NCBI GenBank assembly: GCA_014529385.2
Contig: CM043957.1
Location: forward strand, 84,468,881 to 84,532,880
DNA: 64,000 nucleotides
Reading direction: 5' to 3'
Origin: Adiantum capillus-veneris
Taxonomy: Eukaryota; Streptophyta; Polypodiopsida; Polypodiales; Pteridaceae
Position numbers and translations under genes: made by a program. Under the pieces are notes generated by a model. The model saw only the letters and a program-made list of their open reading frames with translations, ran no database searches and was not told the origin of the DNA. Below, piece after piece: positions 1 through 9,704 of this stretch (its first letter is position 1; each line of letters begins with the position of its first letter).

Positions 1-1550
1 TTCGAACCATGGTTACGAAAATAGGGGAATATGGCTCCTCTTATGTGCCACCTTCATCGGAGAGGCTTCGCACCACCCTCCTTGACAAAGAGAAGCTTGC
101 CGTGGAGCAAGCAGCCCAAGCAACAAAGGATTTGTGGGAGACCAATGGCGTCTCTCTCCTTGTAGATGGATGGAGCGACACCCGCAAGCAGTCCATCCAC
201 GGGGTGGTGGCCTACTCTCGGGGGGAGATGTACTTTGTGGAGTCACATGATGCATCCGATAGTGGCAAGGCCGCCGAGATGCTTGCTGCGGAGTGGACAA
301 GCACCATAGAGATCACCGGCCCAGAGAATGTCCTTTGTATGGTTGCACATGGAGAGGCGTCAAATAGGGCAGCCGGAGCTATCATTGAGGGCATGTATCC
401 CAGCATCCATGTCACATTTTGCATGGCGCATTGCCTCAATAACCTCCTCAAGGACATAGGGAACTTGTCATGGATTTCACCCACCATTGGTGACGCCTCT
501 CGAATTGTCTCCTTTGTGCTCAACCATCAAAAAGTGCGCCATGAATTCTCAAAGAGGAGCCACTTGTCCTTGCTCAAATATTCAGAGACAAGATTTGCAT
601 TCAATTGGCTTATGCTAGGCCGCTTGTCTACATGTGGCGGAGCCTTAAGGGGCCTCTTTCTCAGTGATGAGTTCCAGGCCATGCCAGAGTCTACATCAAC
701 AGTAGGATTGAAATGCCGAGAATGGGCCGACGACGTCGCTTGGTGAGAGGAGGTGAAGACTCTTGACGCCATGGTCAAGCCTATTCTACACCTACTTTGA
801 GTGGTGGATGGCTTGCAGCCATGCATTGGCAAAGTCTACGAAGCCATGGATCGGATGATAGAGACACTTGAGAAGCTTGTGCCTGACCCTGTGCAGTATG
901 CGGAGATTCATGGCTTGTGTGAGTCGAGGTGGAATGGATACTACTCTCCACTTCATGCGGCAGCTTATGTGCTTGACCCTGAGTTTCAGGGAAGGCGTCA
1001 AGAGACCAACAAGGAGGTGAGCAAAGGATGGCGGCTTGCATTGGAGCGCCTTGAGCCTAGCAGTGACATTAGGCGCAAGATTAGAGACGAGCTACTCAAC
1101 TACAGGCAAAAGAAGGGCTCCTATGGATGTGTAGATGCACAGCTTGATCGCAACAAGATTGGCTCGGTTTTGTGGTGGGAGGACTATGGAGGAGATGGCC
1201 CACATTTGCAGCGCTTGGCTGTTTGTGTCCTTAGCCAAGCATGTACCACTAGTTGTTTGAAGCAACTATGGAGTGTGTACAGCCACATTGCCTCTAAGAA
1301 GAGGAATCGCCTTGGGGTTCAAAGGGCCAATGATTTGGTGTTTGTGAGCGCTAACTTGCGCATGCTTGCCAAGAGCGTCACAGACAAGGCAGATCCTTTC
1401 ACTGAGTGGGAGATGGCACAAGAGAATCCATCTATGGCCGATACTCTTTTGGAGGAGCTAGAGGAGGACTTCGAGCCTTAATGCGAGCCTCCCGAGCCCT
1501 CATACGTCGCTGACGACCTCGACTACGACGACAATATGGAGATTCAGTAG
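1..1550 (+). pseudogene. hAT-superfamily transposase, 3' part, broken by in-frame stops
   Basis: The reading frame enters from the left edge. It shows the DUF659 core of plant hAT transposases (DGWSDTRKQSIHGVVAY near the start, then CMAHCLNNLLKDI) and, after about 1.15 kb, the C-terminal dimerisation region (LQRLAVCVLSQ, then SKKRNRLG). The frame (codon starts divisible by 3) is shared throughout but has TGA at 744-746, TGA at 798-800 and TAA at 1479-1481. An acidic tail stays open after the last stop until TAG at 1548-1550. Both TGAs could come from CGA by C-to-T change, as expected for methylated CpG. Where the family has its second catalytic Asp I read VAHGEASN, and the late Glu position (usually CERNWS-like) reads CLKQLWS, so active-site residues also look lost (inference from family alignment by eye). 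The BED-finger N-terminus lies outside the window. This is a cut-and-paste transposase relic. Confidence 0.85.
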
Positions 1551-1969
1551 GCGAGCACTTCTTAAGTTTGATGATCATTGATCACTCGACTCTCGAGTCT
1601 AGACTCTTGAGTCTACGACTCTACCTACTACATAGCCCTTTGTACTTTTTGTTATCCTTGAGGCCTCAGGCTTGTCCTAAGTCCTTTAGGCTTTTTGACT
1701 CTTGAGCCCTTGTGGCATGCACTTCTCATTTTGTATCCATCGATCATCGATGTTTTATTAGCACATTTCAGCCTATATGACTCGTGTTCTTTGGTCTATT
1801 TAGTGTAAATTTATGGTCAAAGTGATGCTCTATGTGTGTGGCATGTGTGTAGGTCAAAAAATGCCAAAAAAACACTCTTTTTTTTTTGCCGTTCCGACCC
1901 CGTCCCCGTTTCTTGACTTTTGCCGTCCCGTCCCGTTCCTGACCCCGACCCGCTGTCCCATGTAACTAT
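1551..1969. other. non-coding 3' flank of the hAT relic
   Basis: No gene is visible. At about 1890-1965 there is a C-rich stretch with iterated CCGTCCCG and CCCCGACCC words, the kind of subterminal sequence often seen in plant hAT elements. I could not find a convincing terminal inverted repeat or 8-bp target duplication because the left end is outside the window. Confidence 0.35.
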
Positions 1970-2114
1970 GGCAAAACTGCCTGTGCAAGAGAGGGTAAGC
2001 AATTGTGACCGGCCTAGACATGCACGTCCTGCTAGAGGCTCACAAAGGTGTCACGCTCAGTCCTAAGCTACTGGATCATGCTAGACTGTGGCAAAACATG
2101 TCCACGTAGCGCAA
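1970..2114 (+). repeat. dispersed repeat R1, copy 1
   Basis: About 140 bp, with shared blocks such as TGTGACCGGCCTAGACATGC and CAGTCCTAAGCTACTGGATC, recur in direct orientation at 9432-9565 with few differences. Neither copy has an open frame that matters. They lie outside the 2733-8803 composite, one on each side of it. Confidence 0.8.
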
Positions 2115-2732
2115 GTGAAGTGCACAGATGACATCCCCGAGGCACAACTGCCGATCTTCTATCTGTACTTCTGATGTTGACTGCTCTAATGCATGTGGGT
2201 GCATCAACCGATGAAAATTCCTCCAAACGGATGGGCACTACAGATGTAGATCTGGTGCGATGTATTTCCAGGTAGCCTTACTACTGTCGCAGAATACCAG
2301 CTTTCCTGCTGACTCTGCCTTGCGAGCAAGTACGACCACTCGAATAGTCTTGTCGTGAAAACATTGTGGGTGAAGCTGAAAGGTAAGGGTGCTCGGAGGT
2401 AACTCCAAGTGTTTCCTGTCGACAGAAGTGGATGCTCGCTACATGCGAATGCGAATGGAGAAGAGGTTAGGGATCCTGTCTCCAACTCCTGCCATATCCA
2501 CATAAGAGGCAAGTAGATCCTGGTACTCAAGATCTGGATTGTTGTGTATCCGATGTCAATCTTCCTTCAAAGACATGGAAATGAAGATGGGATCTGATAA
2601 GTGACAAGTCCATGGTCGGGACTCAAAGATTCTTTCAAGGAAAAAAAAATTGGGAGAGGTTCCTTGGGTTCTTGGGGTTCTCGAGTTCTTGGGATTCTTG
2701 GTTCTTCAAGGGTTCTTCTTTAGGTTCTTTGT
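2115..2732. other. anonymous stretch with an unrecognised minus-strand frame
   Basis: A 108-codon frame is open on the minus strand at 2204-2530 and reads like a normal protein (aromatic-rich, no low complexity). I do not recognise it and see no splice context that would make it an exon with confidence. The rest shows only TTCTTGG-type iterations at 2650-2720. Confidence 0.25.
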
Positions 2733-2964
2733 TGCTAAATTGGCTTTTTATCTGACAAAAACATAATTCTAAATGAATTATTGGATTTATAAGTGAGAGG
2801 GTTTTCTAGCTTGGGACACCAAGGAAAATAATTCTAAATGAATTATTGGAATTTTAAGTGAGGGTTTTTCTCATTGGAGACATTCGAGTACAAATATTTC
2901 TAGTACGTCATTCAGAGTAATGACGGGAGCACTGTGAACGAGAATATCTGTAAGGCCACCACGA

Positions 2965-3200
2965 ACGGGTACTTCTGATGCGTCACATCGGATGGGTGAC
3001 AGGGAGCATCGGGAAGAAGTATTCGACCATCCGGGAAACGAACATCTCTGATGCATCATAGGATGGGTGACATAGAGCATCGCGAAGGAGATTGTACCAT
3101 AAATTCGGTAGGAAAGGACTAGGTGATGGGTATTCCTAATGCGTCACAAGGTGGGTGACGGGGGCATCGGAAGGGGAATATTTCATAGTCGGAAGGAAAT
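2965..3200 (+). repeat. three degenerate ~75-bp subrepeats with TGACG cores (arm A)
   Basis: Units share the frame TGATGCGTCACA...GGATGGGTGAC...GAGCATCG. The same three units are in arm B (about 3950-4150) and arm C (about 6300-6510, inverted). TGATGCGTCA contains TGACGCA on the other strand, the core recognised by TGA-type bZIP factors, so an enhancer role is possible but only inferred. Confidence 0.6.
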
Positions 3201-3482
3201 TCTGAACTGTGTTAAATTGTGCACAAGGATGAGCAAGCACTTGAATGAAGATGGGTTCAAAGGAAACTTTGAGGAAAAACAAAAGCTTTCTTAGAAAGCA
3301 GGTAGCTTTTCGGGAAAGCTGATGCTTTCCCACGAGGAAGTCTATGTCTGCATTGCATCTGTGATGTGGTTGCATCCAGGGACACCTGGGAAGTGTTATG
3401 CATGCATTGCATTCATCTTATAGGGTTTAATTGAGTTTTTTTAACGCGTTTAAACCAAAAATAAAATAAAGGCCGGCCGGCC

Positions 3483-3501
3483 GCCCACTTAATAAGTGGG
3501 C
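3483..3501. repeat. 19-bp palindrome, arm A copy
   Basis: GCCCACTTAATAAGTGGGC: 9-bp arms around one central base. It is identical in arm B (4446-4464) and, read on the other strand, in arm C (6000-6018), although the flanks have drifted. Confidence 0.85.
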
Positions 3502-3510
3502 AACCAACCT

Positions 3511-3787
3511 TTAAATAAAAAAAAGAAGAGAGCACCACCCCCAAAAAAAAAGCCAGCAAAGCCTCTATTGTTGCGCACGATTCTCCTCTCTTTTCATGTA
3601 CGGGAAAAAAAAGCAGGTTGAGCTCTACGCAAAATTTTGGCGACTTTTGAGAAATTGCTTTATTTTTAAAAGAGCTTTTGATTTTGAAGCTCAATCCTAC
3701 ACACAAAAGAGGTGTGCTCTCGGGTTCCTTCTCGTAAATCAGCCCCATCTACGACGTTTATTGGATGAAAACAGAGAAAAACTTGTG
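3511..3787. other. rearranged segment between arms A and B
   Basis: The part at 3690-3780 is the reverse complement of 4800-4890 (shared words include TTTACGAGAAGGAAC and TGTGTGTAGGATTGA), joined directly to the start of arm B at 3788. The segment 3511-3690 is A/T-rich with homopolymers. This is inverted interior sequence of the same element, not a gene. Confidence 0.6.
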
Positions 3788-4445
3788 TTGCTAAATTAGC
3801 TTTATCTAACATAAAAATAATTCTAAATGAATTATTGGAATTTCAAGTGAGGGTTTTTCTCACTAGAGACATCCGAGTACAGAGTATTCGTAGTGCATTA
3901 TTCATAGTAATGACGGGAGCAGGGAATATCTGTAAGGCCACCAAGAACGAGTACTTCTGATGTGTCACATCAGATGGGTGACAGGGAGCATCGAGAAGAA
4001 GTATCCGACCATCCGGGAACGGACATCTCTGATGCGTCATAGGATGGGTGACAGAGCATCGCGAAGGAGATTGTACCGTAAGTTCGGTAGGAAAGGACTA
4101 GGTGATGGGCATTCCTGATGCATCACAAGGTGGGTGACGGGTGCATAAGAAAGGGAATATCCATAGTCAGGAGGAAATTCCGAACTGTGTTAGAATTGTG
4201 CACAAGGAAAAGCAAGCACTTGAATGAAGATGGGTTCAGAGGAAACTTTGAGAAAAAAAGGATGCTTTCTAAGAAAGCGGGATTGCTTTTCATGAAAGCA
4301 AATGCTTTCCCGCGAGGAAGTCTATGTCTGCATTGCAACTGTGCGTGTGATTGCATCCAGGGACGCTTGGGAAGTGCTGTGAAAGCATTGTTTTTAACTT
4401 ATAAGGTTTTATTGAGTTTTGGGCAGATTCAGAAATATGTCGACC

Positions 4446-4464
4446 GCCCACTTAATAAGTGGGC
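4446..4464. repeat. 19-bp palindrome, arm B copy
   Basis: Same 9+1+9 palindrome as at 3483-3501, about 150 bp upstream of the TATA box of this arm. Confidence 0.85.
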
Positions 4465-4596
4465 AGCCATCTGATAAATAAGGCAACAGATCAGCCAGCA
4501 TTTTCTCTCCCTCTTTTTTTGCTAGAACAGCGCCCAAAAAAAAAAAAAATGGACGCGATCTGTAAGGGAGAAGCTATTCGTGCCGTGGCCAGGAGC

Positions 4597-4603
4597 TATA
4601 AAA
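4597..4603 (+). promoter_or_regulatory. TATA box in arm B
   Basis: CTATAAAAGCATCAC is kept in the inverted arm C as well. In this arm it points inward, toward the unique centre of the element, as expected for a promoter within a terminal repeat. The start site is not determined. Confidence 0.55.
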
Positions 4604-4795
4604 GCATCACATGCCCTCACTCAAAGGAGGAGATCAGTTTTTGCAAGAAGAAGATGATGCTGCAGATTTCATCCGCAAAGAAGACGTTGCCAGTGATGCC
4701 CATGGTTGACCCAAGTGTACCAGATGTCGCAAAGACCAAGTGCGCAAGTTCCCTCGCGAAGAAATGCCTACGGAGCGTGTTTCCATCGCGACAAG

Positions 4796-5661
4796 CTGCT
4801 GTTTTTCTCTGTTTTCAGCCCATAAACGTCGTAGACAGGGCTGATTTACGAGAAGGAACTCGAGAACACACCTCTTGTGTGTAGGATTGAAAGAGAGAAT
4901 TTTCTATGTAGAAATCTCTGAATTGCTTTTCGAGAACCGAGTTCTGTTTCGAGCATCAAGACTTTGAAGGTAACGATTTTCATGTTATGATCTCTTAAGT
5001 ATTTGTTTGCAGGTGTACTTTCTCTTAGTGAGGGAGTAGGAGCAGAGGAAGGCATGAGCCTCTACAGAAGAAAGAGCTCTGAGGAACTAGAGCCAGATTA
5101 TCCCAAGGGTTTCGTACCCTAGTTTGGGAAGTAGATCCACGGATCGGAGAGAGAGAGTGTCTCGAGTTGTGATCCGGAAGTTGAGATTCCCAAGTAAGGA
5201 CTTCGCGTCCGGGAAAGCAGAGTTGTTGTGCAAGAAGAAGACTCTAGAAATAGACTCTGAAAAGAGTTGCAGGGATGCCATGCCCCGAGTCTGGAAGGTG
5301 AGATCCAGAGGCGAGAACCTTGATTCTCGAGGATTTGGAATAAGAAACGGAAGTTCCTTGGAATAGGGTTTTGCCCTAGGAATAGGAAGCCAAGGCTTCC
5401 AGGAACCATCAAGTCTTATTCTAGAACGAACGTGGTAATACGTTTGGTTCAAGTGCTTGTATAGACTTCTCCTCAATAATAAAGATACTATTACGGGGGG
5501 GAACCAGCCCATCTTCCTTCCCCAGTACTGTGTCGATCTTCTCACTCTCTATCTCTCTCTCTATCCATTTCTCTCTATATCCTCTGGCTTCAGTAATAAG
5601 TGATAAATCCTATTTATCTGAATGTATTTTATATTGCTATGCGCTCCCGTTTGTGATAGCT
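4796..5661 (+). other. unique centre of the composite element with intron-like signals
   Basis: About 860 bp between arms B and C with no long frame. Downstream of the arm B TATA box the strand reads like a 5' leader. A GAAG|GTAACG donor-like site at about 4969 and a TTTGTTTGCAG|GTG acceptor-like site at about 5012 would remove about 43 nt, which is short for plants, so this is weak. An AATAATAAAG polyadenylation-like signal is at about 5475 and a CTCTCTATCTC run at 5540-5580. Confidence 0.35.
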
Positions 5662-5851
5662 TGTCGCGATGGAAACACGCTCCGTAGGCACTTCTTCGCA
5701 AGGGAACTCGCACATTGGGTCCTGGCGACAACAGGTACACTTGGGGCAGCCATGGGCATCACCGGCAACGTCTTGTTTGCGGCTGAAATCTGCAAGCAGC
5801 ATCTCCTCCTTGCGAAAACTTGTCTTCTCTCTAGGAGAGGGCGTGTGATGC

Positions 5852-5858
5852 TTTTATA
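5852..5858 (-). promoter_or_regulatory. TATA box in arm C
   Basis: TATAAAA on the minus strand within GCTATAAAAGCATCACACG, the mirror image of the arm B box. It also points into the element, so the two arms have convergent promoter-like signals. Confidence 0.5.
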
Positions 5859-5999
5859 GCTCCCTGGCCACAGCAAAGATAGCAGAGCACTGGCTGCCCG
5901 CATAGAGATCGCGGTTGTCTTCTTTTTTTTTTCCCCTGTTCTGCCAAAAAAAGGGGGAGAAAACACTGGCGGATCTGTTGCCTTATTTATCAGATGGTT

Positions 6000-6018
6000 G
6001 CCCACTTATTAAGTGGGC
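6000..6018. repeat. 19-bp palindrome, arm C copy
   Basis: Third copy of the conserved palindrome, on the other strand. Confidence 0.85.
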
Positions 6019-6686
6019 GGCCGGCGTATTTTAAAAAATAGTCAGAATCTGCCCAAAAACTCAATAAAACCTTATAAGTTAAAAACAATGCTTTCACAGC
6101 ACTTCCCGGATGCAATCACATGCACAGTTGCAATGCAGACATAGACTTCCTCGCGGGAAAGCATCTGATTTCCCGAAAAGCAATCCTGCTTTCTCAGAAA
6201 GCATCTGTTTTTCCTCAAAGTTCATCTAAACGCATCTTCATTCAAGTGCTTTTCCTTGTACACAATTCTAGCACAGTTCGGAATTTCCTCCTGACTATGG
6301 ATATTCCTTTTCCGATGCACCCGTCACCCTTGTGACACATCAAGAATACATAGTCCTTTCCTACCAAACTTACGGTACAATCTCCTTCGCGATGCTCTAT
6401 GTCACCCATCCTATGACGCATCAGAGATGTCTGTTCCCGGATGGTCGGATACTTCTTCGCGATGTTCCCTGTCACCCATCCGATATGATGCATCAGAAGT
6501 ACCCGTTCCTAGTGTCCTTACAAATATTCCCTTTCACAGTGCTCCCATCATTACTCTGAATAGGAATACTCTGTACTCGGAATCCGGCTGTCTCCAGATG
6601 AAAAACCCTCACTTAAAATTCCAATAATTCATTTAGAATTATTTTTCCTTGGTGTTCCAAGCAAGAAAACCCTCACTTATAAATCC

Positions 6687-6710
6687 AACAATTCATTTAG
6701 AATTATTTTT
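6687..6710. repeat. target-site duplication of LINE-1, left copy
   Basis: 24 bp beginning AACAATTCATTTAGAATT, identical to 8753-8776. It is arm C sequence duplicated by the insertion. The final T-run may be shared with the LINE poly(A) tail. Confidence 0.9.
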
Positions 6711-8752
6711 TTTCCGAGAAAAAGATCCTTCTATTAGTTAATGAAAACTGCCCATAGGGCTACATCCACCTCTGCAAGAGAGGGCTACAACAAGCATGAT
6801 GGGGAGACTCTCCCAATGAAAAAAAAGCATATATACAATGGGGCTAAATCAAGAGATGGGAGGAGGGAAAAGCCACACAGGTGGACAGTAGTGCCATCTG
6901 AGCACCCCCTGGACCATGGTGTAGAAAGGCCCAGGGCGCCAGAGTTGAAGGAAAGCCTCGCGGCGCTCCCGCATGCGATCGGAGCTGCCCTGTAGTCCCT
7001 CAAGCTGTCCTCTGAGAGTATGGATCAGCTCTAGCCAAAAGTCACGAACAGTCTCTGCTGGTGGCACAGGGCGAGCCTCAAAGATGCGGAAACAACGGGC
7101 CCGCCAGATAAACCAGAGAGCTAGGCCGCTGATGAGCTCCCAACACTCATCTCTCTCACTGCACCACTCCTGTGGAGTAAGGTCTGTAGCAGGCTGGAGT
7201 GTAGGTCGCCCCCCTGTATCACTATCATCCTGCTGGTGGAAGATGGCTCAAACTGAAGTGCCGGGCCCGTGAGGGTGGACCAAGCTGCTGTCCCCCAAGT
7301 GAACTGTCGAGCCGTGGAGAGGGCAGGCATCAGCCGAAGAACTCGTAGCCACACCTGTTGGGCCGAGGGACAGTCCCAAAGACAGTGTCGCTGACTCTCC
7401 ACCAACTGGTCACAGGCTGTACATGCGGCCGAGAGACCACTATGCACAAGCCAGCTCCCTACTGCTGTGGCTCTGTGTGCAACCAACCACTGGAACAAAG
7501 TGACGCGCCTCGGCTGTCTGGAGTCCCACAGCCTCTGCCAAAAAGCTGCCAAGAACTCAACTGTGAGGCCCTCCTCCTACCAATGACGTGCTGCAGCGGG
7601 GCGGGCCTCTCTCTGTGCTGCAAGTATATGACGTCCAAGCCGAACAGTGTATTGAAAGAAAGGGACTCCTGGGCGGTCTGCAGAAGAGAGGGGGTCCCTC
7701 CAAAGCCACTCACCAGGATCCCACTGTACTCATGCCAGTGGACAGCACTCCCAAGCCCATAGCCTCCAATGTCCAGTCTCAAGAGCTGCTAGGTCAGGGT
7801 CTATGATGCAAGTCCTCCCACAGATGCCCACAACTCGGATCCTCTGGAAACAGCACTCCGCTACCTACGGGGCCTCGACTGCAACTCGCTGTAATCGTCC
7901 CCCACCCTGAAGCTCGAAGAACAGGGCTGGGACAGTCTCTGAGCAAGCCCTGACTGAAATGAGAACCTCCAGTCGTGTGAAGGCTCCCATCCACCAGGGT
8001 GCTACTGGCTCGAGAGGCGTGAGCCACTCAGCTGGAACTGACTCTGAGATGTCCTGACACATGCTCTGAACCCCTCTCATGCCCTGTAGCTGGACAGCCT
8101 GCACCTCCTCAGACAAACCTGTGAACTCTAGCCAGTCACCTAGAGAGCGCGCTGGACATGCTGCCATGGGACCCCAAGAAACATGAGGCCTACTCCCAAC
8201 CAAGTGGCCTCTCTGAGTGCTAACCATGGGGTTCCAGACGAGGGGCTGCCGTAGGCGCTCCTCCATGCACGTCAGCTGTCTCTGCTCTAGGCCACGCCGT
8301 AATAGCTCCCAAGAACGAAGCAAACTCACAGCGAATCGGTCCTCCAGTCTCCTGCTCAAACCAACTCGGCGCAACTCTGTAAAGATCCATCTGGTCGAAG
8401 GTTGCCAAGGGCCTCCTGCCTGAGGCACCCTGGCACGAAGCCTCTGCAGCAATAACTCCTTCCAAGGCTCCTCGCCTGGAAGAAGTCCTCTGACGATGAA
8501 CTTCCCAAGAAGGGCTCTGCTCTGCTGTGCTGGATCAATGATCCCAAGCCCTCCCTGAGAACAAGGAAGTGTGATGACCGACCAAGCCACCTTGGCTCGG
8601 GCAATCTGAGTGTCGCGACCTGACCAAAGGAAGTTCCTGATCAGCCTCTCTACCTGGCTGATGCAAGAACTCAAGAAGATCCAGCAAGAAGTGATGTACC
8701 ACATAGTCGCCAACAACACCTAGTTGGCAACTACTACTCTACCAGCCAACGA
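6711..8752 (-). mobile_element. LINE-1: 5'-truncated non-LTR retrotransposon
   Basis: The element lies exactly between the 24-bp duplications. Its 3' end is at the low coordinate, where the minus strand ends in an A-run. The minus strand codes for the part of an L1-type ORF2 after the reverse-transcriptase core: 8719-7865 has the LIRNFLWSG and GGLGIIDP signatures, and 7552-7121 has the zf-RVT region with CTACDQ...ESQRHCLWDCP (a CxxC...HxxxxC pattern). A frameshift lies between them, near 7460-7860, and another before 7067. The endonuclease and polymerase are missing because of 5' truncation, the usual fate of LINE copies. It cannot move on its own. Confidence 0.85.
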
Positions 8753-8803
8753 AACAATTCATTTAGAATTATTTTTCTGTCAAATAAAGCCAATTTAGCA
8801 ACA
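8753..8803 (-). repeat. target duplication (right copy) and outer tip of arm C
   Basis: 8753-8776 repeats 6687-6710. The sequence then continues to AGCCAATTTAGCAACA, the reverse complement of the 5' tip of arms A and B. Confidence 0.85.
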
Positions 8804-9431
8804 GAGAGATACACGAGAAAGAGAGAGAGAGAAGACACGGTATGTCCGGTCCGAAACTCTCAAGGGCCCCCTTGCTCTGTTGCCAGAGCACGTACTTTCT
8901 TTATTCTTGCACAAATGCTCATGCAATGACTCAATGCTGAGATGTTGATGCTAATTGCTACTGATGCTAGGTACTACTGGTTCTATGTCGAAGTCGATGA
9001 CGGCGATGACGACGACGACTGCGACGAGGCTATGACTGAATGCCGAACTCCTAGCGAGGTCGGTGGTTAGGGGTCTACAACCACGACGAGGCTAGGGCTG
9101 AAATCTGCAAACGCTCCAAAAGCTGAGAACGCTGGCTGCCTTGTGCAGAAAACGCTGGTCATGAATGTTGAAAACACTGGTTCTGCTAGGTCAGGGACAC
9201 CGCGGAGAAGAGGTGCTGAAACGCTGGTGATCTGCCCCAGAAACGCTGGGCCTGCAGGGCTTTACCGATGCAGTTCTTCTGCCCCTTCTTGCGCCACAAG
9301 GGCTGCCTTCATAGGCTGAAAATTCTTGGTCGGCAGGCTGATTAGACTCCCACGATCTCCTTATTAAAATGCTGAAAATGACTTATAACTAAGTGCCCTG
9401 CTGGGGGTGGTTCCCACGCGAGAGGTTCATA
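8804..9431. other. non-coding stretch with AAACGCTGG iterations
   Basis: No gene seen. A short GA-rich tract (8821-8835), a GATGACGACGACGAC run at about 9005-9030, and four or five irregular copies of GAAAACGCTGG between 9115 and 9255. This may be the decayed edge of another element. Confidence 0.3.
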
Positions 9432-9565
9432 TGCAAAAACTGCCTATGCACAACTGTGACCGGCCTAGACATGCACGTCCAGCTAGAGGCTCACAAAGGT
9501 GCAAGGCTCAGTCCTAAGCTACTGGATCAAGCTAGATTGTGGCAGAACATGTCCACGTAGCGTAC
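9432..9565 (+). repeat. dispersed repeat R1, copy 2
   Basis: Direct copy of 1970-2114, running straight into the CA microsatellite. Confidence 0.8.
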
Positions 9566-9571
9566 GTCACA

Positions 9572-9573
<2 letters not shown>

Positions 9574-9605
<32 letters not shown>
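9574..9605. repeat. (CA)16 microsatellite
   Basis: Uninterrupted CA dinucleotide run of 32 bases. Confidence 0.98.
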
Positions 9606-9606
<1 letters not shown>

Positions 9607-9656
9607 CCACCCAAAATGCCCACAAGTGTATAAAGAGAGACGAGAGTGAAACCTTG

Positions 9657-9704
9657 GAGAGAGAGAGAGAGAGAGAGAGAAAGAAAGAAAGAAAGAAAGA
9701 AAGA
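9657..9704. repeat. (GA)n followed by (GAAA)n microsatellite
   Basis: About 24 bases of GA pass directly into GAAA tetranucleotide units. The tract lies at the 3' end of LINE-2 as read on the minus strand, so it may have grown from the element's tail. Confidence 0.95.

Larger units (their letters stand above)
2733..3510 (+). repeat. arm A of the composite element
   Basis: Forward copy. It starts TGTTGCTAAATTGG and holds two ATAATTCTAAATGAATTATTGG blocks, the 75-bp subrepeats at about 2965-3200, the CTTTCTTAGAAAGC-type stems and the 19-bp palindrome at 3483-3501. It loses homology to arm B shortly after the palindrome. Confidence 0.75.
3788..4795 (+). repeat. arm B of the composite element
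   Basis: Forward copy starting TGTTGCTAAATTAGC. It is collinear with arm C through the palindrome, the A-run (about 4535-4549), the TATA box and the block GGAGCGTGTTTCCATCGCGA. The two arms part company right after GCGACAAGCT at about 4797. Confidence 0.75.
5662..6710 (-). repeat. arm C of the composite element (inverted)
   Basis: This is the reverse complement of arm B, with the subrepeats, palindrome (6000-6018) and TATA box. It is cut at 6710 by the LINE-1 insertion; its outer tip resumes at 8753-8803. Confidence 0.75.
2733..8803. mobile_element. composite long-inverted-repeat element (host of LINE-1)
   Basis: Both outer ends carry the same sequence in opposite orientation: TGTTGCTAAATTGGCTTT at 2733 and its reverse complement ending at 8803. 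A third copy starts at 3788. Two forward arms (2733-3510 and 3788-4795) and one inverted arm (6710 back to 5662, with its tip now at 8753-8803) share about 1 kb of recognisable homology. No transposase, gag or pol is seen, and no primer-binding site follows any arm. Possible identities are a non-autonomous DNA transposon with very long terminal inverted repeats, or LTR-like units left in inverted order. I found no target duplication around 2733/8803 or 3788/8803. The segment at 3690-3780 is an inverted copy of 4800-4890, so the left part was also rearranged. Confidence 0.6.

Noticed and set aside
2733-4795. Tandem LTRs of a retrotransposon (arms A and B as 5' and 3' LTR)
   Set aside because: Only about 280 bp separate them, with no primer-binding site or polypurine tract, and the third arm is inverted.
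4969-5012. Genuine intron in the composite element leader
   Set aside because: About 43 nt is below the usual minimum for plant introns; kept only as a weak remark.
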